Assembly (NCBI GenBank): GCA_018645325.1
Contig: JABGOU010000013.1
Coordinates: forward strand, 1 to 64,000
Direction: 5' to 3'
Source: Desulfobacula sp.
Lineage (GTDB): Bacteria > Desulfobacterota > Desulfobacteria > Desulfobacterales > Desulfobacteraceae
Length of the DNA: 64,000 nt
Positions 9,312-17,840 of this stretch are shown here, one piece after another; position 1 is the first letter of the stretch, and the number at the start of each line of letters is the position of its first letter. Position numbers and translations under genes: made by a program. The notes beneath the pieces are model-generated. The model saw nothing but the letters and a program-made list of their open reading frames with translations, had not been told where the DNA came from and did not search any database.

Positions 9312-10223
9312 TTATTCAGATTCAGATTCCGGATAAACCATTTTACCGGTATAGGACAAATCATAACCACCGAATTCTTTTGCAGTGGCTTGAATCACCT
9401 TTCCTTTTAACAAAGATAGAAAAAGCTGAATTCCCTTATCAAAAAATCTATCTTTATGAATTAAAAAATCAAAGCGTTCCCAGCAAATTGGAATAAAATC
9501 AAGTCCTAAAATAGTTGCAACCGGTCTGATACCTGGACCGGCATCGACTCGTTCAGCCAAAATCTGTAATCCAACATCCATGTGTTTAGGCAAATTATTC
9601 TCATATCCATCTATGGCTTCGCCTCGTACTCCTGATGCTTTCAATTCTTTATCAAAAAGCTGCCGGGTACCTGTACCCAACTGCCGGTTTATGATTCTGA
9701 TACCCTGTTTGCCAAGATCTTTTACAGACCGGATGTTTTTGGGGTTCTTTTTTTGGATCATGATGCCCTGTTCCCGCAAACAAAAATTCACCACTGCCGG
9801 CATCTGGTTCATCTCGTCTTTTAAAAAAGGAAAATTATACTCTTCGTTGTCTGAGATAAGGTGACTTGCGGCAATGTGGCAGAGATCCTGCTTTAAGGCT
9901 TTCAATCCTCCCATGGAGCCGGCAATACCGAACATGGCCATGTGCTTTTCATGCTTGAGATTAAAGGTTGAAATAATCCTGTCCAATAATAAATCATTAC
10001 TACCGGCAATGAGAACAAGTCCATGATAAGGAGGAAGTTTAGCAAGTTGAGGATAATTTTGTGTGCCGACTTCTATCCACCGGCGAACCAGATCTATGGG
10101 AAAAAGCCATTTCCCCGTTACTTTTGAGGCGGGAAGACCTTTGTCAGCAATAAGTGAATATATCATTTTTTCATTTACATTTAAAAACTTTGCAGCTTCT
10201 TTTGTTGAAAGCATTTCACTCAT
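9312..10223 (-). CDS. HTH regulator with periplasmic-binding-like ligand domain
   Basis: The first about 55 residues (LSTKEAAKFLNVNEKMIYSLIADKGLPASKVTGKWLF, abbreviated) form an excisionase/MerR-type HTH_17 DNA-binding domain. The rest (about residues 65-300) is a cytoplasmic substrate-binding-protein fold of the PBP-like family (PF12727), with the hallmark GTGTRQLFD near residue 180. This architecture occurs in regulators that sense molybdate/tungstate or related small ligands. The ligand here is not known. GGGAGG precedes the ATG. It lies 20 bases downstream of aroK on the same strand, suggesting one transcript. No molybdate transporter is adjacent, though mobB lies 3.5 kb away. Confidence 0.78.
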   Translation of the reverse strand: MSEMLSTKEAAKFLNVNEKMIYSLIADKGLPASKVTGKWLFPIDLVRRWIEVGTQNYPQLAKLPPYHGLVLIAGSNDLLLDRIISTFNLKHEKHMAMFGIAGSMGGLKALKQDLCHIAASHLISDNEEYNFPFLKDEMNQMPAVVNFCLREQGIMIQKKNPKNIRSVKDLGKQGIRIINRQLGTGTRQLFDKELKASGVRGEAIDGYENNLPKHMDVGLQILAERVDAGPGIRPVATILGLDFIPICWERFDFLIHKDRFFDKGIQLFLSLLKGKVIQATAKEFGGYDLSYTGKMVYPESESE

Positions 10224-10242
10224 TTCAAGGCCTCCCTTTATT

Positions 10243-10746
10243 TCAATATAAAGATGTCACTGCTTGTTCAACGACTTGTTCTGCCGTCATTGAGCGGCAA
10301 TCGATTTTTATGTCACAATATTTATCATATAAGGGTGTTCTTTCTTTGTAAAGGTCCACTATCTTCTGGCCGGGCCTGACTGCAACTCCCCGGGATTTAA
10401 TATCAGAAAGTCTTGTTAAAAGCATATCCAATTGAATGGAAAGATAAATAATTCTACTGATTTCACCAAGATGTCCCATGGCCTTTTGGCTGTAGACAAC
10501 GCTGCCGCCCGTTGCAATCACATGATTTTGGCACCTGATACCGGCAACATGTCTTTCTTCAATCTGTAAAAACCGATCAAGGCCTTTTTCAAAAATAATC
10601 TGGGAAAGTGTTTTTTGTTCTTTTGATTGAATTAAATCATCTGAATCAAGAAACTCAAATCCAATGTTTTGAGCTAATAAATTTCCGACTGTACTCTTGC
10701 CAACCGCAGGCATTCCAATTAATACGATATTTTTTTTAGTTTTCAT
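10243..10746 (-). CDS. aroK: shikimate kinase
   Basis: It phosphorylates shikimate at O3 with ATP in chorismate synthesis. The P-loop GMPAVGKST, shikimate-binding FLDSDD and GGSVV, and the lid region RGVAVRPG are all visible. Starting at the methionine of MKTKKNIVLIG gives 167 residues and the usual N-terminus. An upstream ATG at 10779 would add 11 residues (MELLQNIKKKL) of low complexity; neither start has a clear ribosome binding site. It precedes the HTH/PBP-like regulator. Confidence 0.85.
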   Translation of the reverse strand: MKTKKNIVLIGMPAVGKSTVGNLLAQNIGFEFLDSDDLIQSKEQKTLSQIIFEKGLDRFLQIEERHVAGIRCQNHVIATGGSVVYSQKAMGHLGEISRIIYLSIQLDMLLTRLSDIKSRGVAVRPGQKIVDLYKERTPLYDKYCDIKIDCRSMTAEQVVEQAVTSLY

Positions 10747-10988
10747 CAATTTTTTTTTAATATTTTGCAACAACTCCATTTATAAGACAACAAAATTTAA
10801 AAAAAACAAATACTATCCTTTTTTTATTAATGCAAGAAAAAGCATACCCTAAATTTGCTTGAAATGGTATATATCGATTTTTTTAGAAGCATTCAAGATG
10901 ACAATGATTATTAACGATATTTTGGAATCTGACCTTGCGCCTGTTTCATTTTGGTATAAAACAATTATTCAAGATTGATAAGGAATGT

Positions 10989-12209
10989 ATGGATTCGCAA
11001 GCAAAATCATCAGGATTTGATCTAAAACCATTGGTTATCGCTTCCATCTGTGTTCTGATTTCGGGTATAGCCTATGGGTTTGGTATGAATTTATTCCCCA
11101 TGATGATTCCTGAAATGGCCAAAGACCTATATTTAGACTATACACAGATCGGTACTATTACAGGTCTTGGTAAGGTCTCTGTTTTTTTATCCATTCCTTT
11201 GGCCGGATTTTTAACCAGCCGGATGGGGGGATTGAGACTGATTGTCGGCATGCAATTCATCGGAGCTATGCTTTTGGCAGGACTTTATGTGGTCAAGGGA
11301 TTTAAAAGCCTGTTCATATTAAACTTTTTCATCCAGGCATGGCCCATGATGACATGGGTTCCTCTGATTTCCGTGGCCGTGGACTATATCCCGGTCAGAT
11401 GGCGGGCTGCTATGCTTACATTAGCATCAAGCTCCGGGTGTTTTTTGATTTTATTTGACGGCCTGATTTCATCCTTTTTCATTGAGCACTTGCATTGGAG
11501 GTATCTTTGGTTAACCGTTTCACTGATTTGCCTTTTCTCCAGTCTTGTTTCATTGATGGGACTAAAATATGTTGATGCCTGGCATAGAACAGGTCCCTTA
11601 CAAATCAGGAAAAAAAAATCATCTCTTAAGGAAGTTTTGGGATGGCTGAAGAGCAGTAACGGTATCATCCTGAATCTGATTTTTCTGATCACCGGCTTAT
11701 CTTTTGTGACTTTCCAGGTCTATCTGGCCCCATACTTAAGAGATGAACTGCATGTCGGCCTGGATATCACTGCCTTGATGTGGTCGACCATGGGAATAAG
11801 TGGTGCTCTGGGCGGAGTATTGTTCGGTTTGATCACGGATCGCATTGGCGTTCGGATATCACAATCCTTGATTTTTTTATCCGGTCTGGGTGCAACGGCT
11901 TTTCTATTTCTTTCTACATCTTTCTTTTCCATCTTTTCAATGGCACTGCTTTTCGGCATCTCCCAGGCGACCATTTATGCAATGGGCCCGGCCTATATTT
12001 CAAAAATGCTGTCTGCCAGGCCTGCTGCCAAAGTATTTACTATCGGAACCATGACCATGACATCCGGGGCTTTGTTAGGCAATTTTTTAGGAGGATGGAG
12101 CAAGGGTATTACTGATACTTTTAACTGGCTTTATATAGCAGCGGGTACTCTTTTTGCATGTGGTGCCCTTCTCTCCCTCTTATTGACACCCGAAGACCAA
12201 TACCATTGA
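10989..12209 (+). CDS. MFS transporter
   Basis: A 406-residue major facilitator with twelve predicted membrane helices in two halves. The loop SRMGG between helices 2 and 3 and the equivalent DRIGVR between helices 8 and 9 fit the MFS A-motif. I start at ATG 10989, preceded by AAGGA; the 18 residues upstream in the same frame lack homologous character. The substrate cannot be inferred. Its 3' end abuts the remains of a kinase gene and an inverted-repeat element on the other strand. Confidence 0.85.
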   Translation: MDSQAKSSGFDLKPLVIASICVLISGIAYGFGMNLFPMMIPEMAKDLYLDYTQIGTITGLGKVSVFLSIPLAGFLTSRMGGLRLIVGMQFIGAMLLAGLYVVKGFKSLFILNFFIQAWPMMTWVPLISVAVDYIPVRWRAAMLTLASSSGCFLILFDGLISSFFIEHLHWRYLWLTVSLICLFSSLVSLMGLKYVDAWHRTGPLQIRKKKSSLKEVLGWLKSSNGIILNLIFLITGLSFVTFQVYLAPYLRDELHVGLDITALMWSTMGISGALGGVLFGLITDRIGVRISQSLIFLSGLGATAFLFLSTSFFSIFSMALLFGISQATIYAMGPAYISKMLSARPAAKVFTIGTMTMTSGALLGNFLGGWSKGITDTFNWLYIAAGTLFACGALLSLLLTPEDQYH

Positions 12210-12272
12210 AATGACACAAAATTGATTTTAAAAAACCTGTTCGAGCTTTTCCCTTGTTTCCTTTAATTTTTT

Positions 12273-12402
12273 GTAATTATTCAGCCCGGTAAAAAAAATT
12301 ATCCCCAAAACCCTGTCTGATGGATATTTGCAGGAGGTTAAGGGTTCACTCAAAAATATCCATCAGACAGGGCGGGTTCAAGCGCAATAGCTGAATAATT
12401 AC
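12273..12402. mobile_element. IS66-type MITE, copy 2, with perfect target duplication
   Basis: A 130-bp copy bounded by GTAATTATTCAGC and GCTGAATAATTAC, which are perfect terminal inverted repeats. It is flanked on both sides by AATTTTTT (12265-12272 and 12403-12410), a perfect 8-bp direct repeat. It keeps the inner inverted repeat (CCCTGTCTGATGGATATTT against its complement) and the AGGAGGTTAAG loop. It sits inside the remains of a PAS kinase gene. Confidence 0.93.
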
Positions 12403-12427
12403 AATTTTTTTAGAATTTTATGCGTTC

Positions 12428-13063
12428 CTATATGTCCCTGACAAGCCCCCTGGCTCCATCTATTTTCTTGTCATTATCTAATAGCTGAGAAAAAGATATC
12501 TCAACATTCTTTCGTTCCCCGTGTTTGAGTTTAAATTTACATTTTAATTTACCGGAGCGTTCCTCATTATGTTTAATTTTATTAAATAAAGCTTTAAAGT
12601 TGGGAATGTATTTTTCTTCAATATGGGATATAATATTAGTGCCGATGATTTCGCTTTCCTTGCATGCAAGAAGGGTGCACATGGAATTATTAATAAGTTT
12701 GAACTGCCCGTTAATATTGATTTCATAGTACCCTTCTTCAATATTTTCTAAAATAATACGGTATTTTTCTTCGGTTTTTATAAAATTTTCTTCTGCCTGT
12801 CTCCGTTTTTTTATATTTGAAGAAACATGGGAACCAAAAACAATCAACAATGTACTTCCAAACAATTGTTCATAAAATTGAAGATCGGTTCCCAGCACAA
12901 GCAATCTTAAGCTCAAATCCGGGGAGTCCAAAAAACGGATCAACACACTAAAAAACCAGAAAAAAATGGCTGCACCAATAGCAAAAGCAATTGTCGAATC
13001 TCCTATTCTTTCATCAATAGTCTTTTTTTTATTCCAAAACCTTTCATCATAAATGATGGCCAT
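12428..13063 (-). pseudogene. PAS-domain membrane sensor kinase remnant
   Basis: The 211-residue frame has two membrane helices (about residues 25-75), a coiled coil and one PAS domain (about 90-211) ending GARGLVRDI. The usual continuation of such PAS domains is TERK plus a coiled coil. Here the codon after DI is TAG, followed by GAA CGC (E R), ATA AAA TTC and TAA. On the far side of the repeat element, about 12231-12264 on the minus strand encodes LKETREKLEQVF, a typical post-PAS coiled coil, in a shifted frame. The gene is thus a decayed kinase with two nonsense codons, a frameshift and an inserted MITE; the kinase core is gone. The short membrane-PAS product might still be made. Confidence 0.7.
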
Positions 13064-13219
13064 GCTTTCTCCTAATTTTTTAACTTTTCAATTAAAATAG
13101 TATGATTTAAGAGCCTATAATTCTAATAATTTCATTAATATTAAAGCTGATCCCTATTTTGTTTTGACAAGAGCAAAAGTGAGGCAATCATTGATAGCAT
13201 AATAGATATAAACATAACT

Positions 13220-13354
13220 TTAATTGTTCAGCCCGTTAAAAAAAATTATCCCCAAAGCCCTGCCTGATGGATGTTTGCAGGAGGTTAAGCGAATAGCCTC
13301 TAAACAAATATCCATCAGGCAGGACGGGTTCAAGCGCAATAGCTGAATAATTAC
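13220..13354. mobile_element. IS66-type MITE, copy 3
   Basis: Same orientation as copies 1 and 2. The left end has lost the first G (TTAATTGTTCAGC); the right end is intact (GCTGAATAATTAC). The inner stem reads GCCCTGCCTGATGG against CCATCAGGCAGGAC. The T-A pair of other copies is replaced by C-G on both arms, a compensatory change. The loop keeps AGGAGGTTAAGCG. No perfect 8-bp target duplication remains; AACTT occurs at both borders. Confidence 0.85.
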
Positions 13355-13515
13355 AACTTAATTTTAATTGTTCTTTGGTTATTGCCAATAGCCCAAATTT
13401 CAAATATGCGTTCAGCCAGACGGTTTTTCAGCTCACAGGTTTATTAAAATTCAATAGTAAAATAAACGTAATCTGTCAATAGGGGGAAACTACAATTTAT
13501 TTTAACAAAACCCGC

Positions 13516-13617
13516 TCAGATCTGAACCTGGATAAAATCGTATATTTCAGTGCCGCAACTTTTCTTTGGGACCAGCACAAGCTCTTCCTCAGGCTTGACT
13601 TTCTCAGCCTTGAACAC
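13516..13617 (-). other. possible small ORF or gene remnant
   Basis: A GTG-initiated 33-codon frame on the minus strand reads with coding-like composition (KAEKVKPEEELVLVPKKSC then GTEIYDFIQVQI, stop at 13516-13518). The frame stays open further upstream without an ATG (PHIKFCLKI before the GTG), and there is no ribosome binding site. It may be the tail of a lost gene. No family is recognised. The remaining bases of 13064-13661 hold repeat-element copy 3 and otherwise nothing that I can identify. Confidence 0.25.
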
Positions 13618-13661
13618 TATTTTTAGGCAAAATTTAATATGAGGCTGGAGAAACCATACAC

Positions 13662-14165
13662 ATGAAGACAAAAATAATTACCATTGTTGGAAAATCCAAC
13701 TCTGGGAAAACCACCCTTCTAGAGAAACTGATTGCCCTTTTGGCACACAAAGGATACAAAATAGGATCTGTAAAGCATGCCCATGACGGATTTGAAATGG
13801 ACAAAGAAGGAAAAGACAGCTGGCGCCACAGGAAAGCCGGTGCCGAGTCCACCCTTGTTATAACGGAAAACAAAATTGCCATGATTAAAGATGACAAGAC
13901 AAGCTATATTGAAAAAATGCAATCTTATCTGTCTGACATGGATATTATTTTAGCAGAAGGATTTAAAAAACAGGCCCTTCCTAAAATAGAGATTTTCAGG
14001 ACAGGCAGCAGCCACAAAAAACCTTTGTGTATGACAGATAAAAATCTGATTGCCTTTGTTACAGATTCAGAGTACAAACCGGATGTGCCGATATTTGGTA
14101 TAGAAGATATAAATCAGATAGCCGATTTCATTGAATTTAATCTTATAAAAAAATCAGCACGGTGA
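13662..14165 (+). CDS. mobB: molybdopterin-guanine dinucleotide biosynthesis adaptor MobB
   Basis: A 167-residue GTP-binding protein with a P-loop VGKSNSGKTT (residues 9-18), SVKHAHDGFEMDKEGKDSW, which is the characteristic MobB stretch, and ILAEGFKKQALPKIE with the E-G-F motif. It assists MobA in making the bis-MGD cofactor of formate dehydrogenases and related enzymes. The TGA stop overlaps the GTG start of the next gene, so the two are co-translated. No mobA or molybdoenzyme gene is in the window. Confidence 0.92.
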   Translation: MKTKIITIVGKSNSGKTTLLEKLIALLAHKGYKIGSVKHAHDGFEMDKEGKDSWRHRKAGAESTLVITENKIAMIKDDKTSYIEKMQSYLSDMDIILAEGFKKQALPKIEIFRTGSSHKKPLCMTDKNLIAFVTDSEYKPDVPIFGIEDINQIADFIEFNLIKKSAR

Positions 14166-15037
14166 AAAACAAAATCAAACAAAACAAAAAATGGCTGATA
14201 TTTAGCACGGTCATTGCCCTGTCCTTACTTTTCATGGACTGTCTTTGCATGGCAAATCAGGATCAAACAAGGGGGTATCATTCCATTACCCAATTTAAAA
14301 ACGGGGCCATAAACTGGACTACGGGAAATATCTCGGCTGTTGGCAAAGCATCTCCCAAAGATAACAATGAAACTTCCCAAGGATCGGTTCCCGGACTGGC
14401 CAGGGCAGATGCAAATCGACAGATCATAAACATTTTAAAACAAATAAAAATCAATCCATCATTAAGCGTTGATGCCTATGCATCTAAAAATGATATCATT
14501 TTAGCGGGTATAGAAAAAACTGCAAGGGATGCAGTCATTGCAAAACAATATTACACATCTGCTCTTGCCGTGGAGATTATTATTGAAACTAGTATGTTTG
14601 GTGGCTTTTTACAATTGATATTGCCGGAAGAAATTCGACAGATACCTAAAATCAATCCGGAAATAAAAAAGAAAAAGGTTGAAATAATCGGGAAACCCGT
14701 CTACTCGGGTTTGATCGTGGATGCAACAGGGCTTGGAGTGGAACCCGTCCTTAATCCTGTTATTGTCAGTGAACAAGGTCATGATATATATTCTTCCGCT
14801 TTTATAAGCAGAGACTTTGCCGTTCAATACGGGGTAGCCAAATATCTTAGCAGTATGGATCAGGCATTAAAGGACAAAAGGATCGGAAACCATCCACTGA
14901 TTTTCAAGGGGCTTCGCAAGGAAGGAAAACCCAATACGGCCATTGTTATCAGCATGTCAGATTACAGCCTGCTGGAAAAAACAACAGAACGCCACAGTTT
15001 TTTAAAGGAATGCCGGCTTATTATTGTCAGAGATTAA
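14162..15037 (+). CDS. exported LPP20/FlgT-like protein of unknown function
   Basis: A 291-residue protein starting at GTG within the mobB stop. A signal peptide (basic NKIKQNKKW, hydrophobic LIFSTVIALSLLFMDCLCMA) is followed by NGAINWTTGNISAVGKAS and LARADANRQIINILKQIKI. That layout, W..G.I.A.G then an ADA..L helix, is known from the LPP20 family and the N-domain of FlgT. A cysteine in the signal region (MDCLC) might be lipidated, but no clean lipobox is seen. Function is unknown; coupling to mobB may be incidental. Confidence 0.6.
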   Translation: MKNKIKQNKKWLIFSTVIALSLLFMDCLCMANQDQTRGYHSITQFKNGAINWTTGNISAVGKASPKDNNETSQGSVPGLARADANRQIINILKQIKINPSLSVDAYASKNDIILAGIEKTARDAVIAKQYYTSALAVEIIIETSMFGGFLQLILPEEIRQIPKINPEIKKKKVEIIGKPVYSGLIVDATGLGVEPVLNPVIVSEQGHDIYSSAFISRDFAVQYGVAKYLSSMDQALKDKRIGNHPLIFKGLRKEGKPNTAIVISMSDYSLLEKTTERHSFLKECRLIIVRD

Positions 15038-15126
15038 CATGTGGGCCATCCTGACAGAGGCCGGATACATATTCCCTCTTTTTTTAAGCCTGTTTTGTTT
15101 GAGATCCGGCAGGTAAACTGGCCCGC

Positions 15127-15978
15127 TTATTTCTGGATCATTTTTCCCAATTCCGCAAGGGTTTCATCGGACATATTAAAAGAATGTTCCCAGGCAGGAA
15201 ATGTTTTATTGGTAACTTCTTGTTTATACGCCTTCATAGCGTCTATAATTGTGGGCCTTATCTGTGTGTACTGTTTAACAAACTTTGGTACAAACTTATC
15301 AAATAGTCCGATCATATCATGGGTGACAAGCACCTGACCGTCTACATTAGGGCCTGCTCCTATTCCGATCACCGGAATATTGACCGCCTCAGCAATAACC
15401 TCTCCAAGGGGTGCGGGTACGGCTTCGATGATCATGGAAAAGGCACCGGCATCTTCCAGGGCTCTTGCATCATCCACAATACTCTTGGCCGCTTTTGCAT
15501 CTTTGCCCTGCATTTTGAATCCGCCAAGGGCACTGGCGGTCTGGGGAGTCAGGCCAATATGTCCCTGGACAGGGATCCCTGCTTTTACAATGGCTTCAAC
15601 GGTGGGTGCAAAGTCCACGCCGCCTTCAAGCTTGACAACATCGCAGCCTCCCTCTTTCATCAGCCGGCCCGCATTGATAATAGCTTCACGCACTGAGGTG
15701 TTGTAACTCATAAATGGCATATCCCCAACAACAAGGGGTGTTTTACATCCTCGAACCACTGCCTTGATATGGTGTATCATATGTTCCATGGTGACTCCAA
15801 CAGTGCCTTCAAGCCCCATAACAACCATTCCCAGAGAATCCCCCACAAGGACGATATCCACACCTGCTTCATCTGCCATTAATCCAAAGGGATAGTCATA
15901 GGCTGTCACCATCACAAGTTTTCTGTGATCCTTTTTAGCCTGTTTGATGTCATGTATTGTTATTTTTTTCCCAGTCAT
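15127..15978 (-). CDS. panB: 3-methyl-2-oxobutanoate hydroxymethyltransferase
   Basis: The first enzyme of pantothenate synthesis; it adds a hydroxymethyl group from 5,10-methylene-THF to alpha-ketoisovalerate. Conserved blocks include MVTAYDYP, VLVGDSLGMVVMG, VVGDMPFMSYN, KLEGG, VQGHIGLTPQ and IGIGAGPNVDGQVLV. I chose the ATG at 15978, which has GGAG eight or nine bases upstream (283 residues). An ATG five codons earlier (15993) is also possible. panC and panD are not adjacent. Confidence 0.93.
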   Translation of the reverse strand: MTGKKITIHDIKQAKKDHRKLVMVTAYDYPFGLMADEAGVDIVLVGDSLGMVVMGLEGTVGVTMEHMIHHIKAVVRGCKTPLVVGDMPFMSYNTSVREAIINAGRLMKEGGCDVVKLEGGVDFAPTVEAIVKAGIPVQGHIGLTPQTASALGGFKMQGKDAKAAKSIVDDARALEDAGAFSMIIEAVPAPLGEVIAEAVNIPVIGIGAGPNVDGQVLVTHDMIGLFDKFVPKFVKQYTQIRPTIIDAMKAYKQEVTNKTFPAWEHSFNMSDETLAELGKMIQK

Positions 15979-16128
15979 TTTATTTTTCTCCATTTTTCCA
16001 TTTCTTTTTTCGATACCTGAACCCGCGCTGTTAATATCAGGCTTGTAATATCAGGTTTGTAATATCAGATTGATGCGTGAATATTTTCAGTACTCTATAC
16101 ATTGTGTTTTTATATAGTTAATTAAAGG

Positions 16129-16185
16129 TTAAATCAAGTCACTGGTCAAACCCTGATCCACCATCAAGGTAACACCTGCTGCAAT
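16129..16185 (-). pseudogene. C-terminal remnant of a short-chain dehydrogenase
   Basis: On the minus strand the bases read AAGVTLMVDQGLTSDLI then TAA (16129-16131). This matches the last strand and tail of short-chain dehydrogenases (typically TG.TL.VDGGL). The homology stops exactly at 16185/16186, where a truncated copy of the inverted-repeat element begins with GTAATTATTCAGC. The rest of the SDR gene is absent, so the element insertion, followed by a deletion, probably removed it. Confidence 0.6.
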
Positions 16186-16228
16186 GTAATTATTCAGCTC
16201 TTACGCTTGAACCCGCCCTGCCTGATGG
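16186..16228. mobile_element. IS66-type MITE, copy 4, truncated, inverted
   Basis: One end of the element in the opposite orientation: GTAATTATTCAGC, then CTTACGCTTGAACCCGCC, then CTGCCTGATGG. Sequence identity to the other copies ends at 16228, in the middle of the inner stem, where an unrelated structured segment starts. The second half of the element is missing. Confidence 0.8.
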
Positions 16229-16395
16229 GGGCTTGTTGCTACAGGCTCTGTAGGGTGTAACGTTAAGTGGTGGGAATAGTTTGAGGGAACCTAAGTTATT
16301 CCGCCACAAGTGTAGCCCGACATAGAGCATGTCAATTATTCCCATCCACCGAAGGAAAGGTAAACTGACCTGAACGGGTATGGAATAATCATAAA
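16229..16395 (+). other. structured segment resembling a group II intron domain I fragment
   Basis: This segment has complementary parts: GTGGTGGGAATA (about 16266) against TATTCCCATCCAC (about 16330-16345), with a further GGCGGAATAA-complementary stretch between them. The order AGGGTGT, stem, then CCGAAGGAAAGG...CTGACC...CGGG is reminiscent of the 5' part of bacterial group II introns (AGGGUGU, CCGAA, GAAAG, CUGA, CGGG). No intron-encoded protein or domain V/VI follows before the LarA-like gene. If the reading is right, this is an intron fragment that interrupted the repeat element. The call rests on visual resemblance only. Confidence 0.22.
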
Positions 16396-16534
16396 AAAGT
16401 TAAATGCGATTGCCCTGGACGCTATTTTATTGACAAAAAGCAAGCTGGTATCCTAAAATAAAGAACAGATATTTAATACACTAAAAAAAGTAAAATATAA
16501 TGATCCAGCTGAAAAAAGATGATAAAGGAAGATA

Positions 16535-17833
16535 ATGACAGAGAGACATTTCAAATTAAAAATCGGAAAAGGAACAGCAGATTTTTCCATTCCAGAGGAG
16601 CAACTTCTCTACGAACTTGTAGGAGAAAACCTTGCACCGCCTGAGGATTTGGCTGCAGCCTATCTAAATGCTCTGGCCCACCCCATAGACAGCCCGCCTT
16701 TAAGTGAAATTGTTAATCCAGGCGAAACTGTGGCAATTGCAGTCAGTGACATCACCCGGGTCTGGCAGCATAATGAATTGACATTACCACTCCTGATTGA
16801 CTATCTGAATCAAGCCGGTATTGCAGATAAGGACATAACTATCATCATAGCAGTTGGAGCACATCGTCAGAACACGGCCCAAGAATTGGAAGAATTATGC
16901 ACAAAAGCCATCTGCAGGCGCGTCAAAGTAATCAACCACAACGCCTGGGACAAAGACAATATGGTTTATTACGGAAAGACAAGCCGGGGGACGGAGGCAT
17001 CTTTTAATCGGGTAGTGGCAGAAGCGGACCGGGTTATTTTGACAGGAGGTGTTATTTACCATTATATGGTGGGCTATGGAGGGGGGCGCAAAAGTATTAT
17101 GCCGGGTGTGTCTTCACTCAAAACCATCCAGCAAAGCCATATGTGGGCCATGGGAAAGCGTACAGGAGATGGATCAAATCCATTGGCCGCCAATATGAAA
17201 ACCCTTGGAAATCCAGCCCACGAAGATATGATGGAAGTGGCGGCATTTGTCAAACCCGACTTCATTGTCAATGTTGTTCCCAACCTGGATGGTGATATTA
17301 CGGGTATCTTTACAGGCAATTGGATCTCGGCATGGCAAAAAGCGACTCAAATGGTTGATGAGATATTCGGGGTAACAATTGACGAGCAGGCTGACATCGT
17401 CATCGCTTCAGCCGGCGGTTACCCTAAAGACATTAACCTCTACCAGTCCCAAAAGACCATCGATAATGCAGTCTATGCCATGAAACCCGGAGGTATAGCC
17501 ATCATCCTGGCAGATTGCCCTGATATTAAAGAGCCTGGTGAATTCTTTGACTGGTTCAGCTATCCCAGTGCCTTTGATATGGAAAAGGCAGTCCGAGAAA
17601 ATTTTCTCATCTCAGGATGGGTTGCGGTTCGACAATTAGAGTATGCCAACAGGGGGCATATTATCCTGGTTACTCAAGAAAAGAACATTAAATTAGCTGA
17701 AAATGCCGGTGTCCAGGGAGTAACTAGTATGGAAGAAGCCCTGGCCATTGCATATGAAAAGTGTGACCAGAATCGTCCTAAAATTACTATTATGCCCCAA
17801 GGCGCCAATACATTTCCAATCCTTGAGACCTGA
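16535..17833 (+). CDS. LarA-like nickel-pincer racemase/epimerase family protein
   Basis: A 432-residue member of the nickel-dependent lactate racemase (LarA, DUF2088) family. Visible family motifs are AVSDITRVW, VGAHRQNT, a HYMVGYGGGRKSIMPG block, and a histidine 16 residues after the GRK lysine (SH). In LarA this lysine carries the nickel-pincer nucleotide and the histidine helps bind nickel. Many homologues act on 2-hydroxyacids other than lactate, so the substrate is open. The maturation genes larB, larC and larE are not in the window. The start has AAGGAAG upstream. It is separated from the following peptidase operon by a truncated repeat element. Confidence 0.8.
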   Translation: MTERHFKLKIGKGTADFSIPEEQLLYELVGENLAPPEDLAAAYLNALAHPIDSPPLSEIVNPGETVAIAVSDITRVWQHNELTLPLLIDYLNQAGIADKDITIIIAVGAHRQNTAQELEELCTKAICRRVKVINHNAWDKDNMVYYGKTSRGTEASFNRVVAEADRVILTGGVIYHYMVGYGGGRKSIMPGVSSLKTIQQSHMWAMGKRTGDGSNPLAANMKTLGNPAHEDMMEVAAFVKPDFIVNVVPNLDGDITGIFTGNWISAWQKATQMVDEIFGVTIDEQADIVIASAGGYPKDINLYQSQKTIDNAVYAMKPGGIAIILADCPDIKEPGEFFDWFSYPSAFDMEKAVRENFLISGWVAVRQLEYANRGHIILVTQEKNIKLAENAGVQGVTSMEEALAIAYEKCDQNRPKITIMPQGANTFPILET

Positions 17834-17840
17834 TTCGGAC

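Noticed and set aside
13355-13445. Minus-strand peptide ELKNRLAERIFEIWAIGNN beside repeat-element copy 3
   Set aside because: It looks coding-like but has no start codon, has a TAA just upstream in frame and is ended by the element. Joining it across the element did not give a convincing protein.
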